Source: Macrocybe gigantea (taxonomy: Eukaryota; Basidiomycota; Agaricomycetes; Agaricales; Callistosporiaceae). From it: a stretch of DNA of 22,183 nucleotides. Positions 8,559 to 19,522 of this stretch are shown piece after piece. Where the stretch lies: positions 1 through 22,183 of the forward strand of contig SJRY01000147.1 of assembly GCA_011319805.1 (NCBI GenBank), written 5' to 3'. The position numbers and the translations under genes were made by a program. The notes under the pieces were generated by a model that saw nothing but the letters and a program-made list of their open reading frames with translations, was not told the DNA's origin and ran no database searches. Position 1 is the first letter of the stretch, and each line of letters begins with the position of its first letter.

Positions 8559-9030
8559 TCACGTGGTAATGAAGAAGGTAGGACATGCCAGGAAAGAACA
8601 CAGCCTTGTCCTGAAACCGGAAACATCAACCCCATTGCTGCCTGTCGCTCCAACCCGACTTGAAGAGTCATCGATGGAATGAACTTCCAGCTCTACGGTT
8701 TCTCCGTAGCAGTCACACTGGGCTTCAAAGATGAATTAAGAATCAGCACGAGGCGGAGATGGGTACGCACCAGCGTATAACTAGCGTCGTCGGCCAAGAT
8801 TTCGGGTTGGTAAAGATCAATCGTCTTCTGTAAAGGTAAATGTTGGCAAGGATACAAGCAGATGGACTGTTTGATCTAACCATAAAGCTCTGAATGTCGT
8901 CCACTTCTCGCCTCGATGGGCCGTAATCCTCTTCTTTGACGGGACGGCGGTAAATCGTACGTGTGACGGTTTCATGCTTTCGGGAGAAAAGGAAAGATTC
9001 AGGAGTCGAAAAGCGGAGGTTATGCGACAT
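8559..9030 (-). CDS. Unrecognised family protein, copy A (three exons)
   Basis: Predicted exons on the minus strand are 9030-8881 (150 nt), 8827-8771 (57 nt) and 8717-8559, giving 121 aa. Introns are 53 nt each (gttaga...tttacag and gtgcgt...gcccag), both phase 0. The best evidence is the paralogue at 13164-13762, which has identical lengths for exons 1 and 2 and the same intron positions. Shared residues cluster at the end of exon 1 (Y.R....E.YGP..REV...Q.FM) and the start of exon 2 (KTIDL). There is no signal peptide, membrane segment or known domain. Exon 3 begins CDCYGETVELEV and is acidic, then becomes less protein-like, so the true 3' end may differ. Function is unknown. Confidence 0.6.
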
Positions 9031-10124
9031 GCTGAATGAGGATGATGATCAGTGCTTGGGCCTCGGATATTAGGGACAAAATTCAAACAAGGAGGAAGGG
9101 GGCAGCTGTTGTTAGGGGGGAAATGAGGCAGTCAACCGCAAATGACTGGGTCATGCTGTGCTGTTATATGGACAAGACCTGCAGCTAGCCACGAGGTCGT
9201 CAAAAAGCAGCCATGTTGCAAGATTCCGCAGAAAACTGTCGAATAAGGACAATAATCAACCTTCCCGCGACGAAAAACGTGTGTCCTTTTGTCTGCCGCT
9301 GGTGCAAAAAAGGCGGCAAGTCAGAGTAATGGCTGTTGCCCTCCCATCAGATCTGCTGGTCATCTGAGCGTTCGAGCGTGATGCGCCGGGAACAACGCCG
9401 ATAGCGGTGATACACCTTCGCCGGCGACTTCGTTTGTCAATCGTTCGTTGCTGCCCTGGCCACGTTGTCAGCCCAGACAAGATATTCAGAGTCGGTGTCG
9501 GAAACTCAAGTCTGCAGCGATGGATTTGAACGACTATGGATTGTTTGTCACTACTTGTTGTTTCGCCCCTATTGTCCCAAGTTCCGTTGCACAAGCTATT
9601 GGACAATGCATGTTACGGATCTCAACAGTCTCTTATTGGCTAGAGCTCGAGATTCCCCAACAGTTGAAGACGAGTTTTACGACGTGAAAATTCAACAGTC
9701 CGAGGATACACCAGTCACATGTAAACCCCCGAACCAGTAGCAACATCTTACTGATATGCAGTTGACAGCAAAAGGATGCCCTGACTATAAGGCTTGATGT
9801 ACCTATGACAATATGTCGGTTTTTTGACACCGCCGTGACACTCGGTTTGTAATTTTCGGAGTGGTCATGCCCATCGACATTGGGTACATATTTTGAACTC
9901 CCCAAAATACGGAGCACACAATCTATGAGTATACTGGGAATCACAGTACAGGTGACAGCGACCGAACCGTTTCAAATCAATCTTTTTGCATCGCAACTTC
10001 GATAAGAGGTCATCTACAGCAGTATGTCGTTACATCGTCCATAATGTTACAGGTTTGAATTATTAAAGATTTTAATAAAATATCTAGAAAAGTCGTCATG
10101 TTTGGAAACGTGAACGGGAGGAGC
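9031..10124. other. Intergenic or unresolved stretch
   Basis: 9031-9130 on the minus strand is a pyrimidine-rich leader for the 9030 gene. From about 9160 to 9740 several + frames (for example 9465-9740, and the ATG at 9521) read moderately like protein, but no start, splice signal or motif supports a gene model. 9745-10120 is AT-rich with no visible gene. Confidence 0.3.
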
Positions 10125-11208
10125 TCAGTGTGGTTCTCCGTGAATCGACGCTCGCATGGAGATAGGAATTAGGATCGGAGTGGACTGGCAGACCTGCGCC
10201 ATTCTCATCGCCATCTCTGGATTAGCATCACCAAACCGGACATCAGTGGGCCCCAGATACCAGCTTCCTTCGTCATATAGCGGGTCGTTGGTGTTGACAG
10301 AGTCTCGCCGAAAAACATTCGGCATGGGCAGCTCGCATGGACTATCAGATTCAGGAGGCGTCGGCAGAGCTTTGTTCGTTCTGATATCCATGCAGATCCG
10401 TGACAGTGGCGAGCGCAGGTGTCTTGGAGTGCCAAAAACATGCGGCATCCTCGTGTCTGGCATATCCCTCACATGAGGGATATCGACGTATTTGTTTTCT
10501 GGGCGGGGTCGACGACGCGGGCTGTCGACGGATGCAGACCGTCTGTCCTCCCTTTCGATCCTTCGTGTGCGTTGTTTCTCGACAACAGCATTTGGAGTCC
10601 TACCTGACGAGGCTTTGCGAGGGTAGATTATCTTCCCTTCCGGTCGATAGTCGACTTTCTCTATGAAATACCGTGTGCAGCCGCCAGCTTTCGTTCGACA
10701 CCAGGTGCTCATTGCTTCCTCTCGATCGTAAACTGGATCTTGTAAGTCGACAATCCATGCTTTATTTCGACTAAACGCTATACATACGCTGATATTTGGC
10801 GTCCGCTCGTGTCGGAGTGGCTGGCCTGCAGTGAGCGTGAGGAAGGTCTCTGACCTTCTGCCTTCGAGATTCAGTCTGGGCATGTTCCTAGGGCATACTA
10901 TCACCTTGCAAAAGACTCAGAAGGTAACAGCCAATGCACACCTTTTGACCATGATTTTGCGGAGATTTATCTGGGGTTATCGGCCTTCCTTGCCTGACCG
11001 TCGTAAGTCTCTCCGAACCCCCACCATTGTCCCCCACTCCAGGTCGAATTTTCGATGCTCCCAAAGGACTGGTTTTATGGGACGGACTTGAACGAGACTC
11101 AGTCTGAATGGCTCTTTCCACCTTGTCCAAGGTGGTGGCTCGGTTTACTTTACGAGTGGCGTCCCCTCCCGGTGGAAGACATAGCTGAAATTCCGGCGCT
11201 TGCATCAT
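10125..11208 (-). CDS. Unrecognised basic, Pro/Arg/Ser-rich protein, two exons
   Basis: Exon 1 runs from the ATG at 11208 (in-frame TAA 9 nt upstream) to about 10942, and exon 2 from about 10904 to the stop at 10125. This gives about 348 aa. Unspliced, exon 1 would end at TAG 10890-10888. The only phase-compatible junction close to both frames is a 37-nt intron (gtgtgc...ttttgcaag, 10941-10905), which is unusually short; a donor at 10998 is an alternative. The protein is hydrophilic, with Arg-rich stretches (RTRRIEREDRRS and RRRPRPENKY) and Pro-rich tails. A more ordered block lies at the start of exon 2 (NISVCIAFSRNKAWIVDLQ, then a Cys/Trp-containing segment). I recognise no family. It is clearly not secreted. 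Confidence 0.5.
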
Positions 11209-11865
11209 GATCGACGATTAATGGAGAAGGATGGTCTCGTGGTCTTTATCTAGCTTAAAATAAGCGCTTCTGGTCAGCGGCACAAACTGAAGAATGCCGT
11301 ACACTCACCAGTGTCGGCAGCGGGCGACTGAAGCAAGACCTAATCCACAGGAGAAGAGGGAAAGACGTTGAGACTCTAAAAAGCTGTTTGGAAGCTCTGC
11401 CTACCATAACAGCTCTGAACGTGGCGCAGCAGCGCAGCCAGCCGTACACGTTCCTGATCAAGGACCCATACCCTATCGTGGCATGAGGCCTTTTGTATGT
11501 TCGTAGATGCTACCATCGGCCATGACAAGACCGCTTTCGAATTCTCCCAGCAGAGTCCTTTCAAACTGAGAGCATTCGAAAGAATGAAACGGAATGCAAG
11601 TGACGAAACCTCAGACGCACAGCTTTTCTTGAGTGCGGACAAGGTCGCATCGTCATGGACCAACAAGGACAACCATCCGAAAGAGGCAAGTTCAATCTCA
11701 TTTGGTTATGCTTGTCTCCTCCAGCGCAGTCATTGTCGACGACGACGCGCCAGTTCTGACAGTCTTGTTCCTAAGCCTTGTCTAAACTGGAAACATATGT
11801 GGGTTATAATTATTCGGAAAATGCATGCTATTCCTAATTTCTAAAGTAGCAGGGACCAGGGTTTG
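11209..11865. other. Unresolved stretch, open on both strands
   Basis: Both strands are open for 75-115 codons with protein-like composition. On + there is a frame from about 11253 without an ATG, ending at 11485-11487, and another from 11497. On - there is a frame of about 110 codons ending near 11376, followed by an intron-like segment (gtaggc...tggattag, 11409-11345). No start codon or family similarity decides between them. It may hold a gene remnant or an internal exon. Confidence 0.3.
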
Positions 11866-12346
11866 TTAATCTAAGACGGCGAGGCTTTGAACAGATCCTT
11901 TGGATCCGATTTCCAATGTCCATGTTGTCTCACGCTTGAACTGGAAGCTGAGTTGAATCATGGGCGCGACGTCTTTCAGCTCATGGGCATCCTGCGACTG
12001 GGACAGGTATGTTCCATCGTGATTCTTCCACTGAACTTTCTGAAGTCCCCTTACCAGCTGCGCCACAGAGAGTTAAAATTGATCAGAAATGTTGGCGCCT
12101 GTCAGAAGCGACTGCCAACGTTGAATTAGATTCCCGTTGTTGGTCTCACACTACCTTTCGTTGTACGTGCGACAAAAGGACCCTTTCCCGCCTTTTGGAC
12201 AGGCTTTTTTTTCTTGGATGATGCCTGGGAAAGAGCAACATATTAGATGCTCATCCTACTGCATAGGGCGATGCGCCGTCCTTTTGCGTCAGCTGTTGTC
12301 TTTCACGAAGTCGTCGACCAGTGGATGACACGATTATTCCTCTTGG
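11866..12346 (-). CDS. Probable exons of an unrecognised basic protein (partial model)
   Basis: Three minus-strand blocks read like protein. 12346-12260 encodes 29 residues (PRGIIVSSTGRRLRERQQ...). 12224-12155 begins ASSKKKKPVQKAGKGPF after an excellent acceptor (gttgctctttcccag). About 12035-11866 encodes a hydrophilic C-terminus (...QLSFQFKRETTW..., ending SLAVLD and TAA). The first two join in phase 0 across a 35-nt intron (gtagga...cccag) with a ctaat branch site. The join to the third needs a donor gtagtg at 12154 and a less certain acceptor. No start exon could be fixed; candidates lie upstream of 12390. The Lys-rich segment suggests nuclear or nucleic-acid contact, but this is weak inference. 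Confidence 0.35.
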
Positions 12347-13163
12347 CTTCAATCACTTGTCATCGGTCGTATTGGCAACCTTTGCGTTACCTTCTCCCTT
12401 TATTACGAACAACTGTTACTGAAGTATAATAGGCTAAACGTCAGGCTTTCTTAGATCTCGCACACTTTTTTTTTCGGGATTCACGTTCACCCCTTGCTAG
12501 AACCAACATACATATTGCAAAATCATTTACTGAATTAACGATGTTCACTTCTCAAAGCCTCAATTCCTCGCATCTGATTTGCTCTCCGTTGAGATTTTGC
12601 AGTGTAAGTGGTTCCGTGTCATTCGGGAGCCTATCACATGATATGCACGTGCAATGAGAAGCCACGCGTCCGCGGAGCGCCCAGCGCGTGCCTGTGCCTC
12701 ATGTCGAGAACGCGGTCCCGACCAGTGTCAAAACGAGTCATTCCCGAGACTCATAAGTATATGAGAACGCTGCGCCGTGGGTATCCGTGAGACGATTGAT
12801 CCCCAATTTTTTTTCTCCCCACAACCTTTTCCGCCCTTCCTCCACCTAGGCTACTTCCGCATCGGCCGGGCCTATGAAGAATCAAATACTATGGTACATT
12901 TTCCGATATGAGCTGAAATATACGATACAAGAGTCAATTAGCTATTGCTTTTAATCCGACAATTATTTTCAAGGCTTGCAAGATATGAATCGACAAAGAA
13001 AACCAAACCATCCTGCAACTTTATCAACAGTATTGTTTCCACAACACATCCGTCTAGCCCCCGCGGGGCGCATTCACAAGCAGTCAAGACCGAAGTTCAG
13101 ACCGTTTTTTTGCATATATGAAGCTGCAAAGTTTTGAAGACTTGTGTGATTTCCGTCCCCGTT
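12347..13163. other. Mostly non-coding stretch
   Basis: 12390-12600 may contain small upstream exons of the preceding minus-strand gene (a Lys/Arg-rich block near 12450-12490), but frames and splice sites do not agree. 12600-13163 shows no credible gene. It contains homopolymer runs and AT-rich DNA and includes the 3' side of the 13762 gene. Confidence 0.3.
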
Positions 13164-13762
13164 TCAGTCGCAGACATTGACTTGAAGTTCTGAGTCGACG
13201 ACCTCAACGTCTTTAGCTTGACGACCGTAGCACGGGCGCAGCTTTGAGAAGACGAAGTCCTATCCACGCGCCGCAGCAAGTGAGCTTAAATGACGAGCAC
13301 CAAGGGGAGAGCGAAGCACTCGTACCAAAAACTCTCCAAGACGGCGGCGCAAGGTTTTCGGTGGCTCACGTTCCTCTTGGAGTGTTTCATGGGTGAAGAG
13401 GCTCTCAGTTCCTACCTCTTCGTCTTCTTCAAAAATTGCGGACTAAAGCAAGTCTAAGCAAAGAACCAGTAGAGTTGAAGAAAAGAGACCGCACAATGAC
13501 GAAGCACGAATCCGACTCGTAATCGTCTCGGTCACGCAAGTCGATGGTTTTCTGGGTGAGAAAAGTCGGAGATGAGAGAAAGCGCCACCGTTGAGCCTCT
13601 TTTTGCGCTTACCATAAAGTCTTGTGGCGCTTCAACCTCTCTCATATAGGGTCCATAATGCTCAATTCTCGTTGAGCGATAATAATCGGGCAAATTAAAT
13701 GAATTGCGCCTCGACGACAAAGCAAGAGTGAATGAAGGCAAGGTTCTTGGGGAGAATTGCAT
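13164..13762 (-). CDS. Unrecognised family protein, copy B (three or four exons)
   Basis: Exons on the minus strand are 13762-13613 (150 nt), 13551-13495 (57 nt), 13442-13326 and 13259-13164, about 139 aa. Intron 1 is gtaagc...tcacccag (61 nt) and intron 2 gtgcgg...gctttag (52 nt). A third intron, gtacga...gtggatag (66 nt), is likely; without it the protein ends at the TAG at 13262-13260. Exons 1 and 2 match copy A (8559-9030) in length and phase and share YGP..REV...Q.FM and KTIDL. Exon 3 is acidic (SAIFEEDEEVGTESLFTHE) and then basic (PKTLRRRLGEF). No known domain, signal peptide or membrane segment is seen. The N-terminus is Ser/Arg-rich. Confidence 0.6.
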
Positions 13763-13810
13763 GTTGTCTGGGAGAGGTACGAGGGATAGTGTCTAGCTCT
13801 GGGTCTTTCA

Positions 13811-14620
13811 ATGGCCGAAGAGCGTAAAATCTGGGAAAAGCAGGAGAAAAAGGCAAAGGAGCGTTGAAATGGAGAGGAGGGAAAGAATGAAAAGAAGCCC
13901 AGCTTGGATACTGAGATCCCCGTCCTCTCTTATAGCTGAAGACGGCCGAATCTGAGGCACGAGGCGGCGAGGAATGTCGCCAGAATAGCCTAAGAGTTGA
14001 ATTTTGAACACCGAATTGAGTAAGACGACGTGGGGACTGCCCGTTGAGAAAAATTGTGGCCGTTGACCCTTTTTTGCAAACACATCCCAAGGAGTCGGTG
14101 AAAAAGACCGCAAGCATCGTCAAAGCGATTACTCGCTCTGACTCGATCGAATGTGCGAACAAGATGTGGAAGAAGCTGATGTGGCGGATCTTCGATGGCG
14201 CTGGGGCCCGCGGTGATCAGCACAGTTCCTGTCACCCAAAATGTAACTCGCAAGAGGACTGTGGCCGACAAACATACGCAAGACCTATTCTTGGGCAATT
14301 TCTTTGATTTAACGCAAGAGAATGCAGTGCAGGCGTGTCTGTGGACTCTGGCTACTCTTCATGGCAGATCTGGATGAAAAAGAATGGCTATTCAGCAATG
14401 TACGGCCGAAAACTGGTTGTTATCGAGGCAGTCCACGAAAAAACAAGCGAAAAATCAGGCAAAAAATTCTGCTGGATCTTCCATCAATCTCATATGGCAA
14501 CCATCGCTCTCCGTTAGAAGAACGGAAGACTGTTGCTTCCACTGCGCTAGGCCAATGCGACCAGACCTGCCAGAATACGCTCGGGCCACCTGTGACTGCA
14601 TCCACGTGATGTGACAACAT
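13811..14620 (+). pseudogene. Chain of + strand coding-like segments in changing frames
   Basis: An ATG at 13811 opens a short Lys/Glu-rich frame (MAEERKIWEKQEKKAKER) that stops at 13865. Protein-like segments follow in different frames: KTAESEARGGEECRQN (about 13940-14010), a Lys-rich one at 14044-14200 (RKIVAVDPFLQTHPKESVKK...), one at 14195-14335 (ALGPAVISTVPVTQNVTRKR..., LFLGNFFDLTQENAVQA), and one at 14335-14517 (GYSSWQIWMKKNGYSAMYGR...). The last three change frame +1 then -1 without usable GT donors between them, which points to single-base indels rather than introns. It is either a decayed gene or a real gene with sequence errors. The family is not recognised. Confidence 0.3.
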
Positions 14621-15039
14621 CACATAGATAAAGACGCCGTGGACGTGAGTCATCTCTCGTCCAGACCGAAGCCAACAGAGAATGCTGATATCCCCCCAAC
14701 AATATGCCGTCTGCCTCAAGACTGAGAACAGCTGCAAGACAGAAGACATGTGTGCCATGAAGCAGTCCGAAATCAAGAATTTCGAGACCTCAAGATCCTG
14801 CTCGCCGCAAGACACTTTGGTGTGATGATCTCGAGGGTTAAACATCAAGATGCCATGGATTGACATCAAGAAAGTGGCTGAAATGCCACAAGATGGCAAA
14901 GAATGTAGAAGACATAACTGCGACGCTGGAACTCACCTCTTAGTCCGTGCATGGTCGCAGACATCGCGGGAGACTGCCACCAAGGGATTTGCGAGAACTG
15001 CGGCCCATCCACAATTAAACGACTTCGTATGATTCGAGC
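14621..15039. other. Stretch with no clear gene
   Basis: Open frames occur on both strands (a minus-strand frame of about 159 codons over 14420-14899 and a + frame at 14850-15032), but composition is not convincing and no splice signals order them. Confidence 0.25.
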
Positions 15040-15520
15040 TTGCGTTCTGAGCGGCTCGGTGTGCTCTTGGACTCGTCACACACGAGTGCTACGCCGTCGA
15101 GCTACGGAGGAACGACGAAAAGTTGTACCTGGAAATGGGGTCAAGCTAGCCCGTTTCCTTCTGGAATTGGCCCTTCATTGGGTCGTGAAACTAGCCGCCT
15201 TCCCCCGAGCCAGAAACCTTACGGATCGACCGGTAATGCGAGTGCGCCAAAAGGATTTCAGAGCGTCGATGTCCAGACCTTTTTCGAGGGCTTGTCTTGG
15301 TGCTGCGTGATCGCTCTTCAGATGCGGAAGACGTGGTCGCAGAAATAGCAAGACTGAGAGAGCAAGAACGTAGGAACGCAAGAGCCAGCAGGACGAGCAA
15401 CGGACGAGAATTGTGTTTGGCGAAAAGAAAAAGGAAGAAATCCAAGCGGGCCACATCAAGACGGCGTTTGAAAAACTGAGCCCTCGCGGAGTGCATTTTC
15501 TGGTCAACAAACAAAACTGA
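15040..15520 (+). pseudogene. Frameshifted gene end: charged helical C-terminus
   Basis: Three + strand frames read consecutively like one protein. 15040 to about 15290 includes SQKPYGSTGNASAPKG and SVDVQTFFEGL. 15300-15379 reads LRDRSSDAEDVVAEIARLRE followed by QERRNA. 15380-15520 reads KSQQDEQRTRIVFGEKKKEE and continues to LSPRGVHFLVNKQN and a stop at 15518-15520. Each transition shifts the frame by -1 without splice sites in between, as expected from two single-base deletions. The middle and end form a charged, probably helical region. The N-terminal part is not defined and the family is not recognised. Decay or indel error are both possible. Confidence 0.35.
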
Positions 15521-15725
15521 ATCGCCAGTTCATTTTTTTCACCTTCGTTTTGTGTCCCTCCTCTGTATCATTTTGTATGGCTTGAATCCATGTATTTCCT
15601 CTTTTTGCCTCGAAATTCAGGTCTTTTTGTATCCTCTCTTCCTGTGCCTCCTCAAACGCCCTGAAATTCCTCAAGCCAACAAGCCCCCCAGGCTCTTTGG
15701 TCGGACGACGACACCGCTACTCTCT
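15521..15725 (+). promoter_or_regulatory. T-rich leader before the 15726 start
   Basis: A pyrimidine-rich stretch follows the stop at 15520 and precedes the ATG at 15726. The frame stays open from 15552, but its product is hydrophobic and low in complexity, so I treat it as 5' UTR and promoter. No clear TATA box is seen. Confidence 0.3.
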
Positions 15726-17459
15726 ATGGCCATCCCTTCGTCCAAAGGTTCCGACGAACGGAGCTTTCTGACCGCTGGAACCGACGATTTTGAGCAACGG
15801 GAGGAAAGGACGGTTGCTACGGAGTTGGTGTTGGGTGCGTGCTGCACAATTTCCAGTTACCTCTATATAATAATTCTAGGATCGTTTGCATCCAGACTCA
15901 AGTTTAGGCTTTCAGCCGTTCTATGTATAGGCGGTCGACGAGCCGTTGGGATTTTCGAAGCTTCAGACGTTCGCAGGACTCGCATCGATGGCATTCTGAA
16001 GAGCTCAAAGCGTAAACAAAAGGTTCGTGACCTATGTGAGCGAAGGTCCATAAAACACTTGGATTATGGCTTCGACGTCAAGAGTTGCCCGTCGCCTGGC
16101 GTGGAGCCCAATGCAACTTGATAGAATGCCCCAGTAACATTCCCCGAATCTCTTCCCCTCGCGCTATGACATTAACCGGCCCACGCACGCAGACAAAGCC
16201 AGCGCGTTTGGTGATCCGCAGCAACGTTGGATTCATCTCGGTGTTGCGCCGCACCCTACATCCACTATACCATCGGTTATCTATAGCGATCTGGTATTGT
16301 GTAACTGCGCAAGGTCGACATTTGAAGCCTTTTGTCTCCGCGCTCCGTTCGAGATTCGGTGCCGACCATTTGCCCACCTCAGTCGTAGGCGTGAAGGAAC
16401 AGATCGACGTCGTTGAGCGACTGCACATGTTGCGATTGCCGTTCATATCCGGTCGGAACGTCGATATCAACTACGAGGAGATTTTCTACATTTTCAAGCC
16501 AATCCCTGTTCTGGGATCGACGTGTACGTACCGCCGTCGATCAGGACCGTGACAACCTTATCTGATCCGATCTTTTTACCGAATAGAATTTTTATACACG
16601 TTTCTCGTTGCCTAAGGCGATTGGGTTCTCTGTGTCTTGTCTGACAATAAACGGTCGTGGTACACTTACTCTTATCTTCATTTTTTCGGGCTTTACCCGG
16701 TCTCGGATGGTGGACGGACTCTTAGTGGGATCAGCCAGTCATGAATCAGGCGCAGGATCTGATATTCAATCTTCTTGAGAATTCGGCCAATATACCTGAA
16801 GCTTGTAAGTTCTTGTCAGCGTTCACGGGATACGATATGCCTTTGGTTGACGGGTTGTCTATAGATCAATTGACGTGGCCCCCGTTGTCGAAATGGCACG
16901 CTCATTGTACAACACCAATTGTCGTTGCCTCGTTACTGTTATCCTGTCTCTATCTCTTTTACGCAGACACCGCGTACATGTTGCAGAAATCATGCTGCAA
17001 TGCATATTAGGCTCATTGGAATTGGGCATAGGACACAATGTCAGCGTTTTCGATTGTTTTACGTGTACGTCCTCGCTCCCGTCTTGTGGCGTTCGTAAGA
17101 AATTGCTGGCGCGGCTCGACCCACGCCAATTCGAGACGTGGACGTGCCTGGTACGCGTACATCGTCTCTGATCACGTACGGCAGAAACAGAGTTGACAGA
17201 TTCCGCCGTGTTCCACAAAGGCATTTCAAATGCGATGCAACGCGAAGTGCTGGTCTCTTGACTTGAACGACTGGGGTCATTCACAGGCTTCTTTCTCCTA
17301 GAGTCGACCCCACCGCCGTACTTCTGTACTTCGGTCCTGCAACTGAATTGTTGCCATGGGAGGTCATGATGCGCCTGATGCGCTATCCGCAATCCGTCCC
17401 GAAATATAGGGGCCTAGGAGCCAACGGGTCACAAGGAGAGGTCACTGTTTTCCCGTAGC
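15726..17459 (+). CDS. Probable multi-exon gene, unrecognised, possibly decayed
   Basis: Coding-like + strand pieces start with MAIPSSKGSDERSFLTAG at 15726. An intron-like gtgcgt...attctag (15835-15879) follows. At 16330-16520 is RFGADHLPTSVVGVKEQ, continuing through INYEEIFYIFKPIPVLGST to a gtacgt donor. At 16741 is MNQAQDLIFNLLENSANIPE, followed by a strong 60-nt intron (gtaagt...gtctatag, 16806-16865). A segment at 16967-17150 (VAEIMLQCILGSLELGIGHN...) follows an excellent acceptor (atctcttttacgcag). The end at about 17302-17459 reads VDPTAVLLYFGPATELLPWE, continues GLGANGSQGEVTVFP, and stops. Not all junctions keep frame, so either exons are missed or the gene carries indels. It could also be two genes, 15726-16520 and 16741-17459. 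Confidence 0.35.
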
Positions 17460-19522
17460 GCCGAACTGGATGATGCTGACTCCTATCCTTTTTCCCATAT
17501 AAGTCGCCCATCAATCTGTTGCTAATTTTACTGTGAGCAACAGGTTCAACCTCCTTTGGTGTCGCGACGTAATTCATCTTCGCTCGATGCCTCAACAGGC
17601 GCGTTTGTCCCCTCTCTGTGTATGGATAAACGCAGATGGACACAATGACACCGGTCACCTCTGTCTATTCTGTTACGATGCGACTATTCCCGCCGACCAC
17701 CTGTTTCGTGCCACCGTCTGCGCGATCACTAGGGCGCAACGGGTTGATGATCTAATAATATGAACAACATTCGGTGGAGTATCCCAACATGTGAGTACAC
17801 AAGATCTACTTCTACTGCCGCTCCATGGAGCTCAGGTTTTGACCGATAAACATCCCCACCGGGGCATTTGGCGAAACATTGAAAGATTGCTGCTTTATCT
17901 CTAAGATATCGCATCTGCTATGTATTGTTCGACGCGCACATTGGACCGTTCGCATTCTGCTCTTACAACCGTTGACAGTGTCAAGAATTACCGAGGTCCA
18001 ATGACCTATCAAAGCTACCACCTTGAGTCCCTGGCTCAACCCTTCAAACGAAGTCATGTGTTGACGAATTACAGGTAATGGATGTACCCACACATTGACT
18101 GTTCAATGGTGCGTCCTCGTCCATGTATCATTATTGCATAAACCTCATTGAAGGATATTTATGGAAAGCTGTTTTCCTTTCTCGGCATCCTCTGTGTCAC
18201 AACTAATTTGTCGTAATGTTATCGTCAACATATGCTCTGGCTAAGACATCAGGATATGGAGAGCAACGCTAGATGGACGCCTAACCTAAGAGGTGCCTCT
18301 ATGCTCATGTGAGTTTCCTTGTCCTCGTTTTCGCAAATATATCTTCTCATGTGCGCACACAGCGCGGCAGTTGTGCTTAATCTATGAGCTTGTGAAAGTC
18401 CTCGTGACCTAACCCGGATCAGGCCCAGTCCCCGAAGCTGATTGAATGACGCTTAGTGAGCTCTCCGAATAACATTCATCGTCATATAACCCGAAATGTA
18501 GTGCTAAGTCAGCGAGACTATCACTGTCCATCAGAATGGATAACCGACCACAGCGGCCTTGAAATTTTTTGTACTGCATAGCATGCAGAACTAGGGTGCT
18601 TCAAATCTGTGTGATCCGATCGACATTCCAGACTTCCTCGCGCAGCGCCCACACCGCATGCTGAACCAGTCACCCGACACAACTTCGTTAATGATTAAAC
18701 ACGTTGCAGAATCTCCGCCTTTCAATGGATATCCTAGGCATTGCTCTGCGAAATGGTAACGAGGGCTAGCCCTAAAAGTTCCGGAACGATATGAGCAGAT
18801 GCTCCCCAATGAATCTCGAGACTGCCAAAGCTCACGAAATAGCAAGAGCAACGAGGGTCATTCACATGAGGTACAGTTTTGCCTCTTTTTAGACCTTTTA
18901 TAACACTGACGTAGAGCAGATGTGAATGTGGCGTAACACGCTAGGTCTCGACCCGGGGCCTTTTTATTTTTCTTGCATCCAGAGAATGGTTTCCGTGGCA
19001 TTGCGAGGATCATCGGCATGGTTCTATTCAACATCGTTGCTCACATTCTGACTCGGGTTTTTTTTTTCGACACATGTATCACAATGAGGGCATGGAGCCC
19101 CATCCGTAATCGAAGCAGGGGCATAGCGAGGCTATGTTGAGGCAGCATTATCGTCGAAGACTATTGGCACTGGTCGTCACCCACACCACCCAAACTTTAT
19201 TTTGCCGCAAAGGTGATGCAATTTAGGCAGATCGCAAAGAAGCCCTTACCAGATAGGATTTCGAAATGCCGAAGCCAATGCAATTGCTATCTATTGGAAC
19301 AAATGTAGGCGCGTGCAGCTTAAACAAGAGGGCCGTGGCCAAAAAGGGTGGCGATTACTTGTGAGCATGTGGGGGTTGAAAGTTTCAAACTTGAAATATA
19401 GTTTTACATGATTGAATAAAAATGCTGATAAGAATGGTTTTTTTAACGGGTAATGTAAGAGGTGAAGGCGATGATCAAAGTAGAGATCGGGGTCGCTGTC
19501 AGCACATGCACATGCCAGCGTG
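17460..19522. other. Long stretch without a supported gene
   Basis: 17533-17763 and about 17920-18075 on + hold short protein-like frames. The second (MYCSTRTLDRSHSALTTVD...) ends at a gtaatg donor-like site, and a gtgagt donor-like site lies near 17791. These may be exons or remnants, but no model joins them. From 18100 to 19522 I see no credible coding region, repeat or RNA gene, only homopolymer T tracts near 18960 and 19060. Confidence 0.3.

Noticed and set aside
16859..17392. Minus-strand open frame of 177 codons
   Set aside because: It is opposite + strand segments with better composition and strong + strand splice signals; it has no recognisable features.
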